Shown here in pieces: positions 51,733 to 59,912 of a stretch of 64,000 bases of DNA. Positions within the stretch are counted from its first letter, which is position 1, and each line of letters starts with the position of its first letter. Under the pieces are notes generated by a model. The model had not been told where the DNA came from. It saw only the letters and a program-made list of their open reading frames with translations, and made no database searches. The stretch is from contig NZ_CANMLT010000001.1 of the NCBI RefSeq assembly GCF_947498805.1, forward strand, positions 186,001 through 250,000. Direction: 5' to 3'. The translations under genes were made by a program, and so were the position numbers. The DNA is from an uncultured Tenacibaculum sp. GTDB taxonomy: Bacteria > Bacteroidota > Bacteroidia > Flavobacteriales > Flavobacteriaceae.

Positions 51733-52409
51733 TGAATATTACATTTTACGGTCATGCGTGTTTTGGTATAGAGATTAACGGAACTCATATTTTAGTGGAT
51801 CCATTTATTTCAGGAAATCCATTAGCATCAGAGATTAATATTGAAGAAATTAAAGCAGATTATATTTTAGTAACGCATGCACATCAAGACCATATATTGG
51901 ATGTAGATGCGATTGCACAAAGAACTGGTGCAACCATTGTTTCTAATTATGAAATTTACATGCATTATACCGCAAAAGAATTAAAGGCACATCCTTTAAA
52001 TCATGGAGGAATTTTTAAAACAGAAAAATTTTCAGCAAAATATGTAAATGCAATTCATACTTCTTCTTTTCCTGATGGAAGTTATGGAGGTCAACCAGGT
52101 GGTTTTGTAATTACAGCAGGAGATACCTCTTTATATATAGCAGGAGATACCGCTGTTACAATGGATATGAAGCTAATTCCAATGACAACAAAGTTAACAG
52201 CGTCTATTTTACCTATTGGAGATAATTTTACAATGGGAGTAGCAGATGCTATTATTGCAAGTGATTTGGTAGAATGTAATAAAGTTATAGGATGTCATTT
52301 TAATACATTTCCTCCAATAGAAATAGATGTTGAAGAGGCAAAGCAACAATTTTTAGCAAAAAATAAAGAATTAAATATTTTAGAAATAGGAACTTCAATT
52401 AGTATATAA
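51732..52409 (+). CDS. UPF0173 metal-dependent hydrolase
   Basis: A 225-residue metallo-beta-lactamase-fold hydrolase of the UPF0173/YtkL group. The metal motif is VTHAHQDHILD (HxHxDH), with an upstream YGHACFGIEI and downstream LYIAGDTAVTMD and GCHFNTFPPIE, supplying other ligands. Substrate unknown. It is translationally coupled to the DUF4349 gene and followed 5 bases later by the SRPBCC gene. Confidence 0.85.
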   Translation: MNITFYGHACFGIEINGTHILVDPFISGNPLASEINIEEIKADYILVTHAHQDHILDVDAIAQRTGATIVSNYEIYMHYTAKELKAHPLNHGGIFKTEKFSAKYVNAIHTSSFPDGSYGGQPGGFVITAGDTSLYIAGDTAVTMDMKLIPMTTKLTASILPIGDNFTMGVADAIIASDLVECNKVIGCHFNTFPPIEIDVEEAKQQFLAKNKELNILEIGTSISI

Positions 52410-52414
52410 TACAA

Positions 52415-52927
52415 ATGAAAGCAGTAAAAATAGTTTTAGGAATTATTATAGGATTATCGTTAATCTTTTTTGCAACAGGGTTAATTGTAAAAGAAACAAC
52501 TTACTCAGTAAAGGTAGAAATCGATAAGCCAATTGAAGAGGTATTTACAAAGTTTCAAAATGTTGAATTATTGAAACAATGGATTCCAGAAGTGAAATCT
52601 GTTGATATAATTGAAGAGAAGCCAGGTAAAGTTGGAAGTACTTATAAAGTAGTTGTTGAAAATCAAGGACAAGAGGTTGCAATGACTGAAAAAGTATTAG
52701 CTTTTGTAGAAAATGAAAAAGTAACATTTCAATTTGATGCAGAACAAATGTTTAAAACAGATGATTATAACTTTACTTCTGAAGGAGGTAAAACTGTAAT
52801 TTCTCAAGACTCTAAAGTAACCGCGAAATCGTATATGTTAGGTTGTACTTTTCCTTGGTTTAAAGGGCATTTTAAAAAAATGAGTCAAGAATATTTAGAC
52901 AGATTTAAAGCTATTGCAGAAAAATAA
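52415..52927 (+). CDS. SRPBCC (START-like) family protein
   Basis: A 170-residue protein: one N-terminal membrane helix or signal anchor (IVLGIIIGLSLIFFATGLIV), then an SRPBCC/polyketide-cyclase-like fold: VEIDKPIEEVFTKFQNVELLKQWIPEVKSVDI, GSTYKVVVEN and the C-terminal helix HFKKMSQEYLDRFKAIAEK. These folds bind hydrophobic ligands. In this cluster a quinone or prenyl precursor is conceivable but not shown. menC starts one base after its stop. Confidence 0.75.
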   Translation: MKAVKIVLGIIIGLSLIFFATGLIVKETTYSVKVEIDKPIEEVFTKFQNVELLKQWIPEVKSVDIIEEKPGKVGSTYKVVVENQGQEVAMTEKVLAFVENEKVTFQFDAEQMFKTDDYNFTSEGGKTVISQDSKVTAKSYMLGCTFPWFKGHFKKMSQEYLDRFKAIAEK

Positions 52928-52928
52928 G

Positions 52929-53969
52929 ATGATAAAAGCTACCTATCAACAATACATTTTAAATTTTAAGCAGGCAAGCGGAACTTCAAGAGGTATTCTT
53001 AGAACGAAAGAAACCTACTTTTTAATGCTGACCAAAGAGGGCAAAAAGGGAATAGGAGAATGCGGCTTGTTTCGAGGATTAAGTGCAGATGATAGACCCG
53101 ATTATGAAGAAAAGTTAGCATGGGTATGTGATAATATTCATCTTGGATTGGAACAATTATTAGAAGAACTAATAGAGTTTCCGTCAATTCAATTTGGATT
53201 AGAGCAAGCATTTTTGTCTTTGGAAGGGAATCATCCGTTTGAATTATTTCCATCAAAATTTTCAAAAGGGGAGAAAGCTATTTCCATTAATGGATTAATT
53301 TGGATGGGAGATAAGTCTTTTATGCAAAAGCAAATAAAAGACAAATTAGCACAAGGATTTTCAACCATAAAAATGAAAATTGGAGCTATTGATTTTGATA
53401 CAGAATTAAACCTGTTAAAATCTATAAGAAAAGAATTTTCTTCAGATGAAATAGAATTAAGAGTAGATGCTAATGGAGCTTTTAGTGCAGAAAATGCATT
53501 AGAGAAATTGAAATATTTATCAGAGCTCGATATGCATTCCATAGAGCAACCTATCAAACAAGGACAGTGGCAAGAAATGGCCAGCTTATGTGAGAAAACC
53601 CCTTTAGCAATAGCCTTAGATGAAGAGTTGATAGGCGTGTTTTCTTCCGAAGAAAAGAAAAAATGTATTGCAACAATTAAACCTCAATATATTATTTTAA
53701 AACCTAGCTTAATTGGTGGATTTAAAGGGAGTAATGAGTGGATAGAGATTGCTTCAAATCACAAAGCAGGTAATTGGATTACCTCAGCACTAGAGAGTAA
53801 TATTGGTTTAAATGCAATTGCACAATGGACTTATACCTTGAATAATCCATTACCACAAGGGTTAGGTACAGGAAGTTTATTTACAAATAATATAGAAAGT
53901 CCGTTAGAAGTAGAAAAAGGAAGTCTTAAGTATAACCCCCATAAAGACTGGAAATTATCGATTATATAG
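52929..53969 (+). CDS. menC: o-succinylbenzoate synthase
   Basis: A 346-residue enolase-superfamily enzyme that dehydrates SHCHC to o-succinylbenzoate in menaquinone synthesis. Catalytic lysine pair in TIKMKIGA, metal ligands D in LRVDANGAF, E in SIEQPI, D in ALDEEL, and the second catalytic Lys in YIILKPSLIGG. Start at the ATG at 52929, one base after the SRPBCC stop; a longer frame from 52914 would overlap. Followed by the degenerate CPBP frame, then CPBP, then menE. Confidence 0.9.
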   Translation: MIKATYQQYILNFKQASGTSRGILRTKETYFLMLTKEGKKGIGECGLFRGLSADDRPDYEEKLAWVCDNIHLGLEQLLEELIEFPSIQFGLEQAFLSLEGNHPFELFPSKFSKGEKAISINGLIWMGDKSFMQKQIKDKLAQGFSTIKMKIGAIDFDTELNLLKSIRKEFSSDEIELRVDANGAFSAENALEKLKYLSELDMHSIEQPIKQGQWQEMASLCEKTPLAIALDEELIGVFSSEEKKKCIATIKPQYIILKPSLIGGFKGSNEWIEIASNHKAGNWITSALESNIGLNAIAQWTYTLNNPLPQGLGTGSLFTNNIESPLEVEKGSLKYNPHKDWKLSII

Positions 53970-54043
53970 GAAAAAGACATAGAATAAAAAGCCTAGATTT
54001 TTTTCAACAGGTATATAAAGGAAAAAATAGTTGGTACATATGG

Positions 54044-54883
54044 TTGTTACTTTCGTTAGTAGCATTTACTCCATTTGCGTTGAGAATTTATCATTATTTG
54101 TTTGTAAGAATTCCAACGTTGAAAACACCAAGTGTAGTAAATTCTAATTTTTTGCTTGCAAAAGGCTTGTCTCATTATGTGTTGTATTTAGCACTCTTAT
54201 TATTAGGAGTACGATATTTGCATAAGAGGCCAATTAAAACGGTATTTACCTCTAAGAAAAAAATAGATTGGTGGCGCTATATTTTTGGAGTGAGTTCTTG
54301 GGGATTATGCATAGTGGTATACTTTTCATTGAATTATTACTTCTATCCAGATAATTATGAATGGAATTTTAAACTAGTTCCGTTTTTGATATTATTTATC
54401 ATAAGTTTCACTATTGTTCCATTAGGAGCAGTTTTTAAAGAACTCTATTTCTCTGGTTATCTATTGCAAGGTATAGGTTTACTTACCAAACGAAAGTGGG
54501 TAGCAATTATACTTACCTCTGTTATATATATGTTTGCCATTGGAATGAGTCCGATTTTTGAAAGGGCTGGATATCATGTATTACTGTTTTATTTTGCATC
54601 TAGTATGTTTACTGGTATTATAACCACTATAGATGATGGTGTAGAACTAGCTATGGGCTTACAAACGGCTAATAATATCTTTGCAATCTTGTATATTACA
54701 ACAAATTGGACTGGATTACGAACCAATGCATTGTTCTTAGATATTTCAGAACCTAAGGTGTTGTTTATTGTATACATTCCAATATTGGTGTTTTTTCCGC
54801 TATACTTTTTTATATTGAAGAAAATGTACAAGTGGAAAAATGTGAAAGAGAAACTATTAGATAAGGTTATAGAAATTAAATAA
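54044..54883 (+). CDS. degenerate CPBP-family membrane protein (catalytic residues lost)
   Basis: A 279-residue multi-helix protein aligned end to end with the intact CPBP protease just downstream. Three catalytic motifs are gone: E163-E164-x3-R becomes KELYFS, the H197 helix reads MFAIGMSP, and HxxxN becomes QTANN. The start is also irregular: similarity extends upstream to FFQQVYKGKNSW at about 53999, in frame and open back into menC, but no ATG, GTG or TTG is found there. The first usable codon is TTG at 54044, which cuts off the conserved N-terminus. It is either a pseudoenzyme with a non-standard start or a decaying duplicate. Confidence 0.6.
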   Translation: MLLSLVAFTPFALRIYHYLFVRIPTLKTPSVVNSNFLLAKGLSHYVLYLALLLLGVRYLHKRPIKTVFTSKKKIDWWRYIFGVSSWGLCIVVYFSLNYYFYPDNYEWNFKLVPFLILFIISFTIVPLGAVFKELYFSGYLLQGIGLLTKRKWVAIILTSVIYMFAIGMSPIFERAGYHVLLFYFASSMFTGIITTIDDGVELAMGLQTANNIFAILYITTNWTGLRTNALFLDISEPKVLFIVYIPILVFFPLYFFILKKMYKWKNVKEKLLDKVIEIK

Positions 54884-54898
54884 AACGAACAAAAGGAT

Positions 54899-55840
54899 AT
54901 GAATTTTATTCAACAGGCGTATAAAGGAAGAAATAATTGGATTTATTATGTTTTGGTTATTGCTATTACATTTTTTGGATGGCAATTAATTGGAGTGCTA
55001 CCTCTTTTAGTCACTGCTATTTTACATTCAGAAAATACTGCTGAGTTAAGTAGAGCGGCCAATGATAACTTTATGAGTTTAGGAATCGATAGTAATTTGT
55101 ATCTGTTTGTGATGATACTCATGTTTGCCATTGGCTTATTGTTTTTGTTCTTAGGAGTGAAGTTTATTCATAAAAGACCAATTAAGACTATTGTAACAAG
55201 TAGAGAACGTATTGATTGGAAGCGTTTTTGGTTGGCGTTTGTTGTATGGGGAATTGTATCGGCTGTTGTAATTTCTCTTGGTATTTTGTTAGAACCAGAT
55301 AGTTATACTTGGAATTTTAAACCAGTGCCATTTTTTATACTACTAGCCGTATCTTTTTTATTTCTTCCATTACAAACGAGTTTTGAAGAATTACTGTTTA
55401 GAGGATATTTTATGCAAGGGTTAGGTACTTGGGTAAAAAATAGATGGGTACCATTAATTGTTACCTCAGTGGCTTTTGGACTATTACATGGAGCAAACCC
55501 AGAAGTAGCGAAGCTTGGATATATTTCTATGGTTTTTTATATAGGAACAGGATTCTTATTTGGTATTTTAACGCTTATGGATGAAGGAACGGAGCTAGCT
55601 TTAGGAGTTCACGCGATTAATAATATTATGGCCGCAATCTTTGTAACAACAGATTGGACCGTGTTTCAAACAGATGCTTTATTTGTGGATACTTCAGAGC
55701 CATCAGTAGGAATAGAGATGTTTTTACCAGTATTTGTTTTATATCCACTGTTACTGTGGTTTTTCTCTAAAAAGTACGGTTGGAAAAACTGGAAAGAAAA
55801 GTTATTTGGGGCTATAGAAGAACCTGTAGCTAATTCTTAA
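54899..55840 (+). CDS. CPBP family intramembrane glutamic endopeptidase
   Basis: A 313-residue Rce1/CPBP-type membrane protease with eight or so helices. All catalytic elements are present: E163-E164 and R168 in SFEELLFRGYF, H197 in GLLHGANPE, H238 and N242 in GVHAINN. Bacterial members act in bacteriocin self-immunity, signal processing or unknown roles. It is a tandem duplicate of the preceding degenerate gene (15-base gap) and lies between menC and menE on the same strand. Confidence 0.88.
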   Translation: MNFIQQAYKGRNNWIYYVLVIAITFFGWQLIGVLPLLVTAILHSENTAELSRAANDNFMSLGIDSNLYLFVMILMFAIGLLFLFLGVKFIHKRPIKTIVTSRERIDWKRFWLAFVVWGIVSAVVISLGILLEPDSYTWNFKPVPFFILLAVSFLFLPLQTSFEELLFRGYFMQGLGTWVKNRWVPLIVTSVAFGLLHGANPEVAKLGYISMVFYIGTGFLFGILTLMDEGTELALGVHAINNIMAAIFVTTDWTVFQTDALFVDTSEPSVGIEMFLPVFVLYPLLLWFFSKKYGWKNWKEKLFGAIEEPVANS

Positions 55841-55882
55841 TATAACTGAAATATATAGAGGTTAAGAAAGAACCATTGAAGT

Positions 55883-56953
55883 ATGAAAAATGAAATTCAT
55901 GTAAACTTTGAGCTAAATAAGCAATCGTTTAAATCGATCAAAGAATTATTAGCGTATACAAAGGATATCAACTCATCTATACATGATTTTCTATTAGATT
56001 GGTTTGATGAAAAAAATTATGTAATTGTCAATACTTCAGGCTCTACAGGAAAGCCTAAGCCCATGCAATTAAGAAAAGAGTTTATGATAAACTCGGCAAA
56101 GGCAACAGGAGCATTTTTTAACTTACCAGAGAATACCTCAGCACTCTTATGTCTATCTACCGATTATATAGCTGGAAAAATGATGTTGGTACGTGCATTG
56201 GTATTAGGGTGGAAATTAGACGTCGTAACTACAGATTCGAATCCATTAAAGAATGTAACCAAACACTATGATTTTTCGGCAATGGTACCTATGCAATTGC
56301 AAAACTCCTTGAGTGACTTACACAAAGTACAAAAGTTGATCGTTGGAGGAGGAGTGGTGTCTAATGAGCTAATTGCTCAAATTCAAGGGATTGATACCGC
56401 CATTTTTGCAACTTATGGAATGACCGAAACAGTTACACATATTGCTGTAAAACAGCTGAACCAGTTTATTGTTTCCAACGAAGGGCAAGTATCGAATTAT
56501 TATACACTTCCAAATGTAGAGGTATCAAAAGATAAACGAGGTTGTTTGGTAATTAATGCACCTAAAGTAGCTGAAGAAGTAATAGTAACTAATGATGTTG
56601 TTAACTTAATATCAAATACAAGTTTTATGTGGTTAGGGAGATATGATAATGTCATTAATTCTGGAGGAGTTAAACTACATCCTGAAAAGATAGAGGAGAA
56701 GCTTTCAACAATGATTTCAAATCGGTTTTTTGTTACAGGAATTCCAGACAATAGATTGGGTGAGAAGCTGGTATTATTAATTGAGGGTGTTGCTGATGAA
56801 TCTTTAGAGATAGATTTAAAAAATGAACTAGAAAACAGTACTGTACTTACTAAATATGAAGTACCAAAAGAAATTCATTTTATAGAAGCTTTTGTAGAAA
56901 CTGAAACAAAAAAAATCCAACGTACAAAGACATTGGATTTAATATATGTATAA
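55883..56953 (+). CDS. menE: o-succinylbenzoate-CoA ligase (short form)
   Basis: A 356-residue acyl-CoA synthetase of the AMP-binding superfamily that activates o-succinylbenzoate. Motifs: ATP-binding NTSGSTGKPKPMQL, ATYGMTETVTH, MWLGRYDNVINSGGVKLHPEKIEE and late EVPKEIHF with a C-terminal Lys (KIQRTKT). It is shorter than the roughly 480-residue enzymes of Bacillus or E. coli because the N-terminal subdomain is reduced, as usual in Bacteroidetes. Position after menA and menC supports the assignment. Confidence 0.88.
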   Translation: MKNEIHVNFELNKQSFKSIKELLAYTKDINSSIHDFLLDWFDEKNYVIVNTSGSTGKPKPMQLRKEFMINSAKATGAFFNLPENTSALLCLSTDYIAGKMMLVRALVLGWKLDVVTTDSNPLKNVTKHYDFSAMVPMQLQNSLSDLHKVQKLIVGGGVVSNELIAQIQGIDTAIFATYGMTETVTHIAVKQLNQFIVSNEGQVSNYYTLPNVEVSKDKRGCLVINAPKVAEEVIVTNDVVNLISNTSFMWLGRYDNVINSGGVKLHPEKIEEKLSTMISNRFFVTGIPDNRLGEKLVLLIEGVADESLEIDLKNELENSTVLTKYEVPKEIHFIEAFVETETKKIQRTKTLDLIYV

Positions 56954-56964
56954 GTTCTTTTATG

Positions 56965-57567
56965 TTACCTGTCTACGTCTAAAAACGTATTGTCATCAAA
57001 AGCTTTTTTATAGTCTGCAAGAGAAATACCATAGCGTTCAGCGTTATAGTTTTTATCCTTATCTATTTTATAGATTCTACTTTTTCTAGAGATTTCCATT
57101 GAATTAGCAACAAAGAAAATAGAGTCGTTTGTTACTTTGGTAACTTTTAAAGTTGAATAAGCACTTTCAGATGATTTATATTCAACAACATCATCTACTT
57201 GCGGAGCACTTATGTAATTAACAACATCTTTTTCGTGTTGATTAGCGGCATAAATTCCAAAAGCAATTAAACCACCGATGAGTAAAGAACCAACCCAATG
57301 CGTAAAGGGAGTTTTAGTTTGTCTTTTTACGTTATCATGAGCAAGTTTAAGTTGTTCGCTCATTTCTTTTCTTTCATAAGTAGCTTTACAATGGTTACAT
57401 TCAGAAATTCCTTTTTTACCAATAGGGAAAATTGGAATCCAATAAATGTAGAAGTACTTACCGAAAATGCTAATAGTGTGAGAAGTTTGTTGTTCACAAT
57501 GATTACATTTAATACCACTTACCCTTTCACTGTGTAAGTGAGAACCTTTAGTTCCATAAAAAATCAT
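56965..57567 (-). CDS. zinc-ribbon membrane protein
   Basis: A 200-residue protein with an N-terminal zinc ribbon made of two CxxC pairs (IKCNHCEQQ at about residues 20-23 and SECNHCKATY at about 56-59) around an aromatic stretch, FGKYFYIYWIPIFPIGKKG. A membrane helix follows at about residues 92-110 (WVGSLLIGGLIAFGIYAA), and the C-terminal 90 residues form a soluble domain with strand-rich text (DDVVEYKSSESAYSTLKVTKV). Function unknown. It converges on menE with an 11-base gap. Confidence 0.7.
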   Translation of the reverse strand: MIFYGTKGSHLHSERVSGIKCNHCEQQTSHTISIFGKYFYIYWIPIFPIGKKGISECNHCKATYERKEMSEQLKLAHDNVKRQTKTPFTHWVGSLLIGGLIAFGIYAANQHEKDVVNYISAPQVDDVVEYKSSESAYSTLKVTKVTNDSIFFVANSMEISRKSRIYKIDKDKNYNAERYGISLADYKKAFDDNTFLDVDR

Positions 57568-57619
57568 AACAATTTGTTTTTAATTAGTTGAGGTTAAATA
57601 TACTAAAAAAAATAAATTG

Positions 57620-57666
57620 ACAGAAATTAAGGATTGTACAGCTCAAGGCTGTAAATCTTAATCTGT
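57620..57666. other. long imperfect hairpin between the CPBP and zinc-ribbon genes
   Basis: ATTAAG/CTTAAT, GATT/AATC and TACAGC/GCTGTA arms with two single-base bulges, enclosed by ACAG/CTGT. No T run follows on either strand right away, so it is not a clear terminator; it may be an mRNA leader structure for the zinc-ribbon gene. Confidence 0.35.
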
Positions 57667-57682
57667 AGAATAGAAAGACAAC

Positions 57683-58375
57683 TTATATTCTACCTAGCAT
57701 AGATGCTGTGTTAAGTATACAATGCGCGATAATTAAGGGCCATAGATTTCTCCCAAATGTAACATAAGCTATTCCCATTACTAAACCAATAATAGCAACT
57801 GTAATTGATCTTTCAGAAATATCATAGGAATGTCTAAATCCGAAGATGAGTGCTTGTAGTAATACGGCAAACACAGTAGCTAAAGAGGTTTTTGAAAAGA
57901 TACGCTCGAACCAAGTAATTAAAAAACCTCTGTCAAGTAGTTCTTCCAAGGCAGATTGAATGAGAATAAATGGAATAATGGTAAAAAAATGAGACCAATT
58001 GTTTTTTAAGTTTCCAAATTTAGATACGGCATCTTGAGAAGAAGTATCAGGAGCTAGATTAAGCCCAAAAATGTCTGTAAGCTGTTGAAAAATAATGATA
58101 AGAATAGGAATGGTTGCTAGAATGCCAATAGTTACTAAAAAAGTAACTATAAAACTTTTTGGTTTTCGCAAACCTAGATCTTTCCATGTGATATTACGAA
58201 CTTTCATTCGCCAGCTAGCAACGATTAGGGTTGTAAATGACCAGAACAATCCATTTGCTATAAAATGAAGATTAGGAAAGTATATTTCTCTAATCAAAAA
58301 CATGACTGAGATATAAATGATTATATCGAATAGAAATCCTTTTTGATTTTTTTCATTGGAAATTTTTGAAAGCAT
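57683..58375 (-). CDS. CPBP family intramembrane protease
   Basis: A 230-residue CPBP protein, shorter than and distinct from the pair at 54-56 kb. The catalytic set is complete: SALEELLDRGF (E, E, R), LIFGFRHSYD (His) and LIIAHCILN (His, Asn). About six membrane helices. Target unknown. It is single on the minus strand and divergent from the DUF418 gene across a 352-base gap containing a candidate small RNA. Confidence 0.82.
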   Translation of the reverse strand: MLSKISNEKNQKGFLFDIIIYISVMFLIREIYFPNLHFIANGLFWSFTTLIVASWRMKVRNITWKDLGLRKPKSFIVTFLVTIGILATIPILIIIFQQLTDIFGLNLAPDTSSQDAVSKFGNLKNNWSHFFTIIPFILIQSALEELLDRGFLITWFERIFSKTSLATVFAVLLQALIFGFRHSYDISERSITVAIIGLVMGIAYVTFGRNLWPLIIAHCILNTASMLGRI

Positions 58376-58487
58376 ATTGGTTAGTTTTTGATATAAGACG
58401 ATGCTTCCGTTAAATAGGTTACAATAGGTTGTTGATTAACATATTGCTAGAGAGTTGGTAAATTGTGTGTTAAGTAAGGTAACCAAA

Positions 58488-58550
58488 TAAAAAAGGGACT
58501 TAGAAAAGTCCCTTTTTAAAATAAACTAGCCCCCCGAGGCTAATTAATTC
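58488..58550 (-). ncRNA. candidate small RNA with its own promoter and terminator
   Basis: Reading leftward from a TTG-N21-TATATTCG promoter (58588 to 58557), a transcript starting near 58550 would hold a TAGCC/GGCTA hairpin with a G-rich loop (58542 to 58527), an AT linker, and an intrinsic terminator AAAAAGGGACTT/AAGTCCCTTTTT with loop TTCT. Neither neighbour gene ends here, so this terminator has no protein gene to serve. Expected size about 60-65 bases. No known RNA family recognised. Confidence 0.4.
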
Positions 58551-58556
58551 GCAGGG

Positions 58557-58588
58557 CGAATATATAAATATTCTAATAAACTTTCCAA
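58557..58588 (-). promoter_or_regulatory. promoter of candidate small RNA
   Basis: Minus strand TTG (58588 to 58586), 21-base spacer, TATATTCG (58564 to 58557), a TAnnTTTG variant identical to the box upstream of the DUF418 gene on the other strand. Confidence 0.35.
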
Positions 58589-58672
58589 TAAAAAAATAGG
58601 AGAGTTATAAATTACAAGAATTTTATTATTATCAGATAATTTTTGTCTAGTCATACAAAGCAACTAACAGTT

Positions 58673-58700
58673 TTTGCAATTACTTTTTTAGCTATATTCG
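58673..58700 (+). promoter_or_regulatory. promoter of the DUF418 gene
   Basis: TTTG (58673-58676), 16-base spacer, TATATTCG (58693-58700), 28 bases before the ATG. The spacer is shorter than ideal. Confidence 0.35.
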
Positions 58701-58727
58701 TTAGGTTTAAGAATAATAGAGTTATTC

Positions 58728-59804
58728 ATGAAAAAAAGAATTGTAGGAATTGATGTAGCACGTGCATTGGCGGTAATTGGAATGATAATTGTCAACTTCA
58801 AAGTTGTTTTTGGACAGGCCAATCCTAATTGGATTTCAACCTTTGCAAGTTTTTTTGATGGAAAAGCGGCGGCTACTTTTGTGGTTTTAGCAGGGGTTGG
58901 ACTAGCATTAATGACAAATTCCTCTATTAAAAACAAGAACCAAGACAAGCTAAAGAAAATACGAAACCGAATTATTAAAAGAGCAATGTTCTTATTTCTT
59001 ATCGGAATCTCTTATATAGCAATATGGCCGGCAGATATATTACATTTCTATGGAGTATACATGATTTTTACAGTTTTGCTATTAACTAATAATTTGAGAA
59101 GTATATTAATAGTAGCTACGATACTTATTTTAACTTTTCCAATCTTACTGTTGTTTTTAAATTATGAAGCAGGTTGGGATTTTAGTAACTTAGTATATAA
59201 GGATTTTTGGACAATAAAAGGCTTTGTAAGAAATCTGTTCTTTAATGGGTTTCATCCCGTAATTCCATGGACTTCCTTTATGTTGTTTGGGTATTGGTTG
59301 GGTAGACAAGATTTGAATAATAATAGTCTTGTGAAGAAAATATGTTGGATAAGTACTATTGTTTTTATTACTATTCAAGTACTTTCTTACGCAACGATTT
59401 CTATATTGTCAGAAGGAAATGAAAAAACAGTACAAGATCTAACAGAAGTCTTAGGAACCAATCCAATGCCACCGTTACCACTTTATATGTTTAATGGTAT
59501 TTCAGTTGCGTTTATGATCATTACTATTTGCATACTTGTTTCAAGAAAATGGGAAAACAGTATAATCATAGAAGCTTTAAATAAAACGGGTCAATTGGCA
59601 CTTACTTTTTATGTAGCACATGTAATTATAGGAATGGGAATTGTAGAAGTTTTTGGGGCTGATAAATTAGGAACATATACCATTACATTTTCTCTAATCT
59701 ATGCGTTGGGGTTTAGTTTATGTTGCGTGTTTTTTGCCGTTGTTTGGAGAAGGTATTTTAGTGCAGGTCCTTTAGAGTGGATATTGAGAAAGATAACAGA
59801 TTAA
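58728..59804 (+). CDS. DUF418/DUF1624-type membrane protein (acyltransferase-like)
   Basis: A 358-residue protein with about ten membrane helices. The start RIVGIDVARALAVIGMIIVNF is the typical opening of DUF1624/DUF418 and heparan-alpha-glucosaminide N-acetyltransferase-like proteins, and the end AGPLEWILRKIT is the DUF418 signature. FHPVIPWTSFMLFGYWLGR is also characteristic. Members are thought to move acyl groups across the membrane; substrate unknown. It is single, with a promoter just upstream. Confidence 0.8.
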   Translation: MKKRIVGIDVARALAVIGMIIVNFKVVFGQANPNWISTFASFFDGKAAATFVVLAGVGLALMTNSSIKNKNQDKLKKIRNRIIKRAMFLFLIGISYIAIWPADILHFYGVYMIFTVLLLTNNLRSILIVATILILTFPILLLFLNYEAGWDFSNLVYKDFWTIKGFVRNLFFNGFHPVIPWTSFMLFGYWLGRQDLNNNSLVKKICWISTIVFITIQVLSYATISILSEGNEKTVQDLTEVLGTNPMPPLPLYMFNGISVAFMIITICILVSRKWENSIIIEALNKTGQLALTFYVAHVIIGMGIVEVFGADKLGTYTITFSLIYALGFSLCCVFFAVVWRRYFSAGPLEWILRKITD

Positions 59805-59818
59805 AGAAGTTTGGAATA

Positions 59819-59842
59819 GTTAGATAAACTGTTAGATAAACT
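59819..59842. repeat. 12-base tandem duplication
   Basis: GTTAGATAAACT occurs twice head to tail, directly after the DUF418 gene stop. Confidence 0.7.
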
Positions 59843-59912
59843 GAGGCAACTTTTTATGAATAAAATGCGTCTTTGAATTTAGAGTATATACTTTAACCAA
59901 ACACTATTTAAT

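Larger units (their letters stand above)
58376..58727. other. 352-base gap between divergent genes
   Basis: No protein frame seen. It holds a strong terminator hairpin (58490-58517), two short GC-rich hairpins (58527-58542 and 58549-58561) that stand out from the AT-rich background, a minus-strand promoter, and the promoter of the DUF418 gene. An 8-base direct repeat, AATAGGTT, occurs twice near 58416-58434. Confidence 0.6.
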
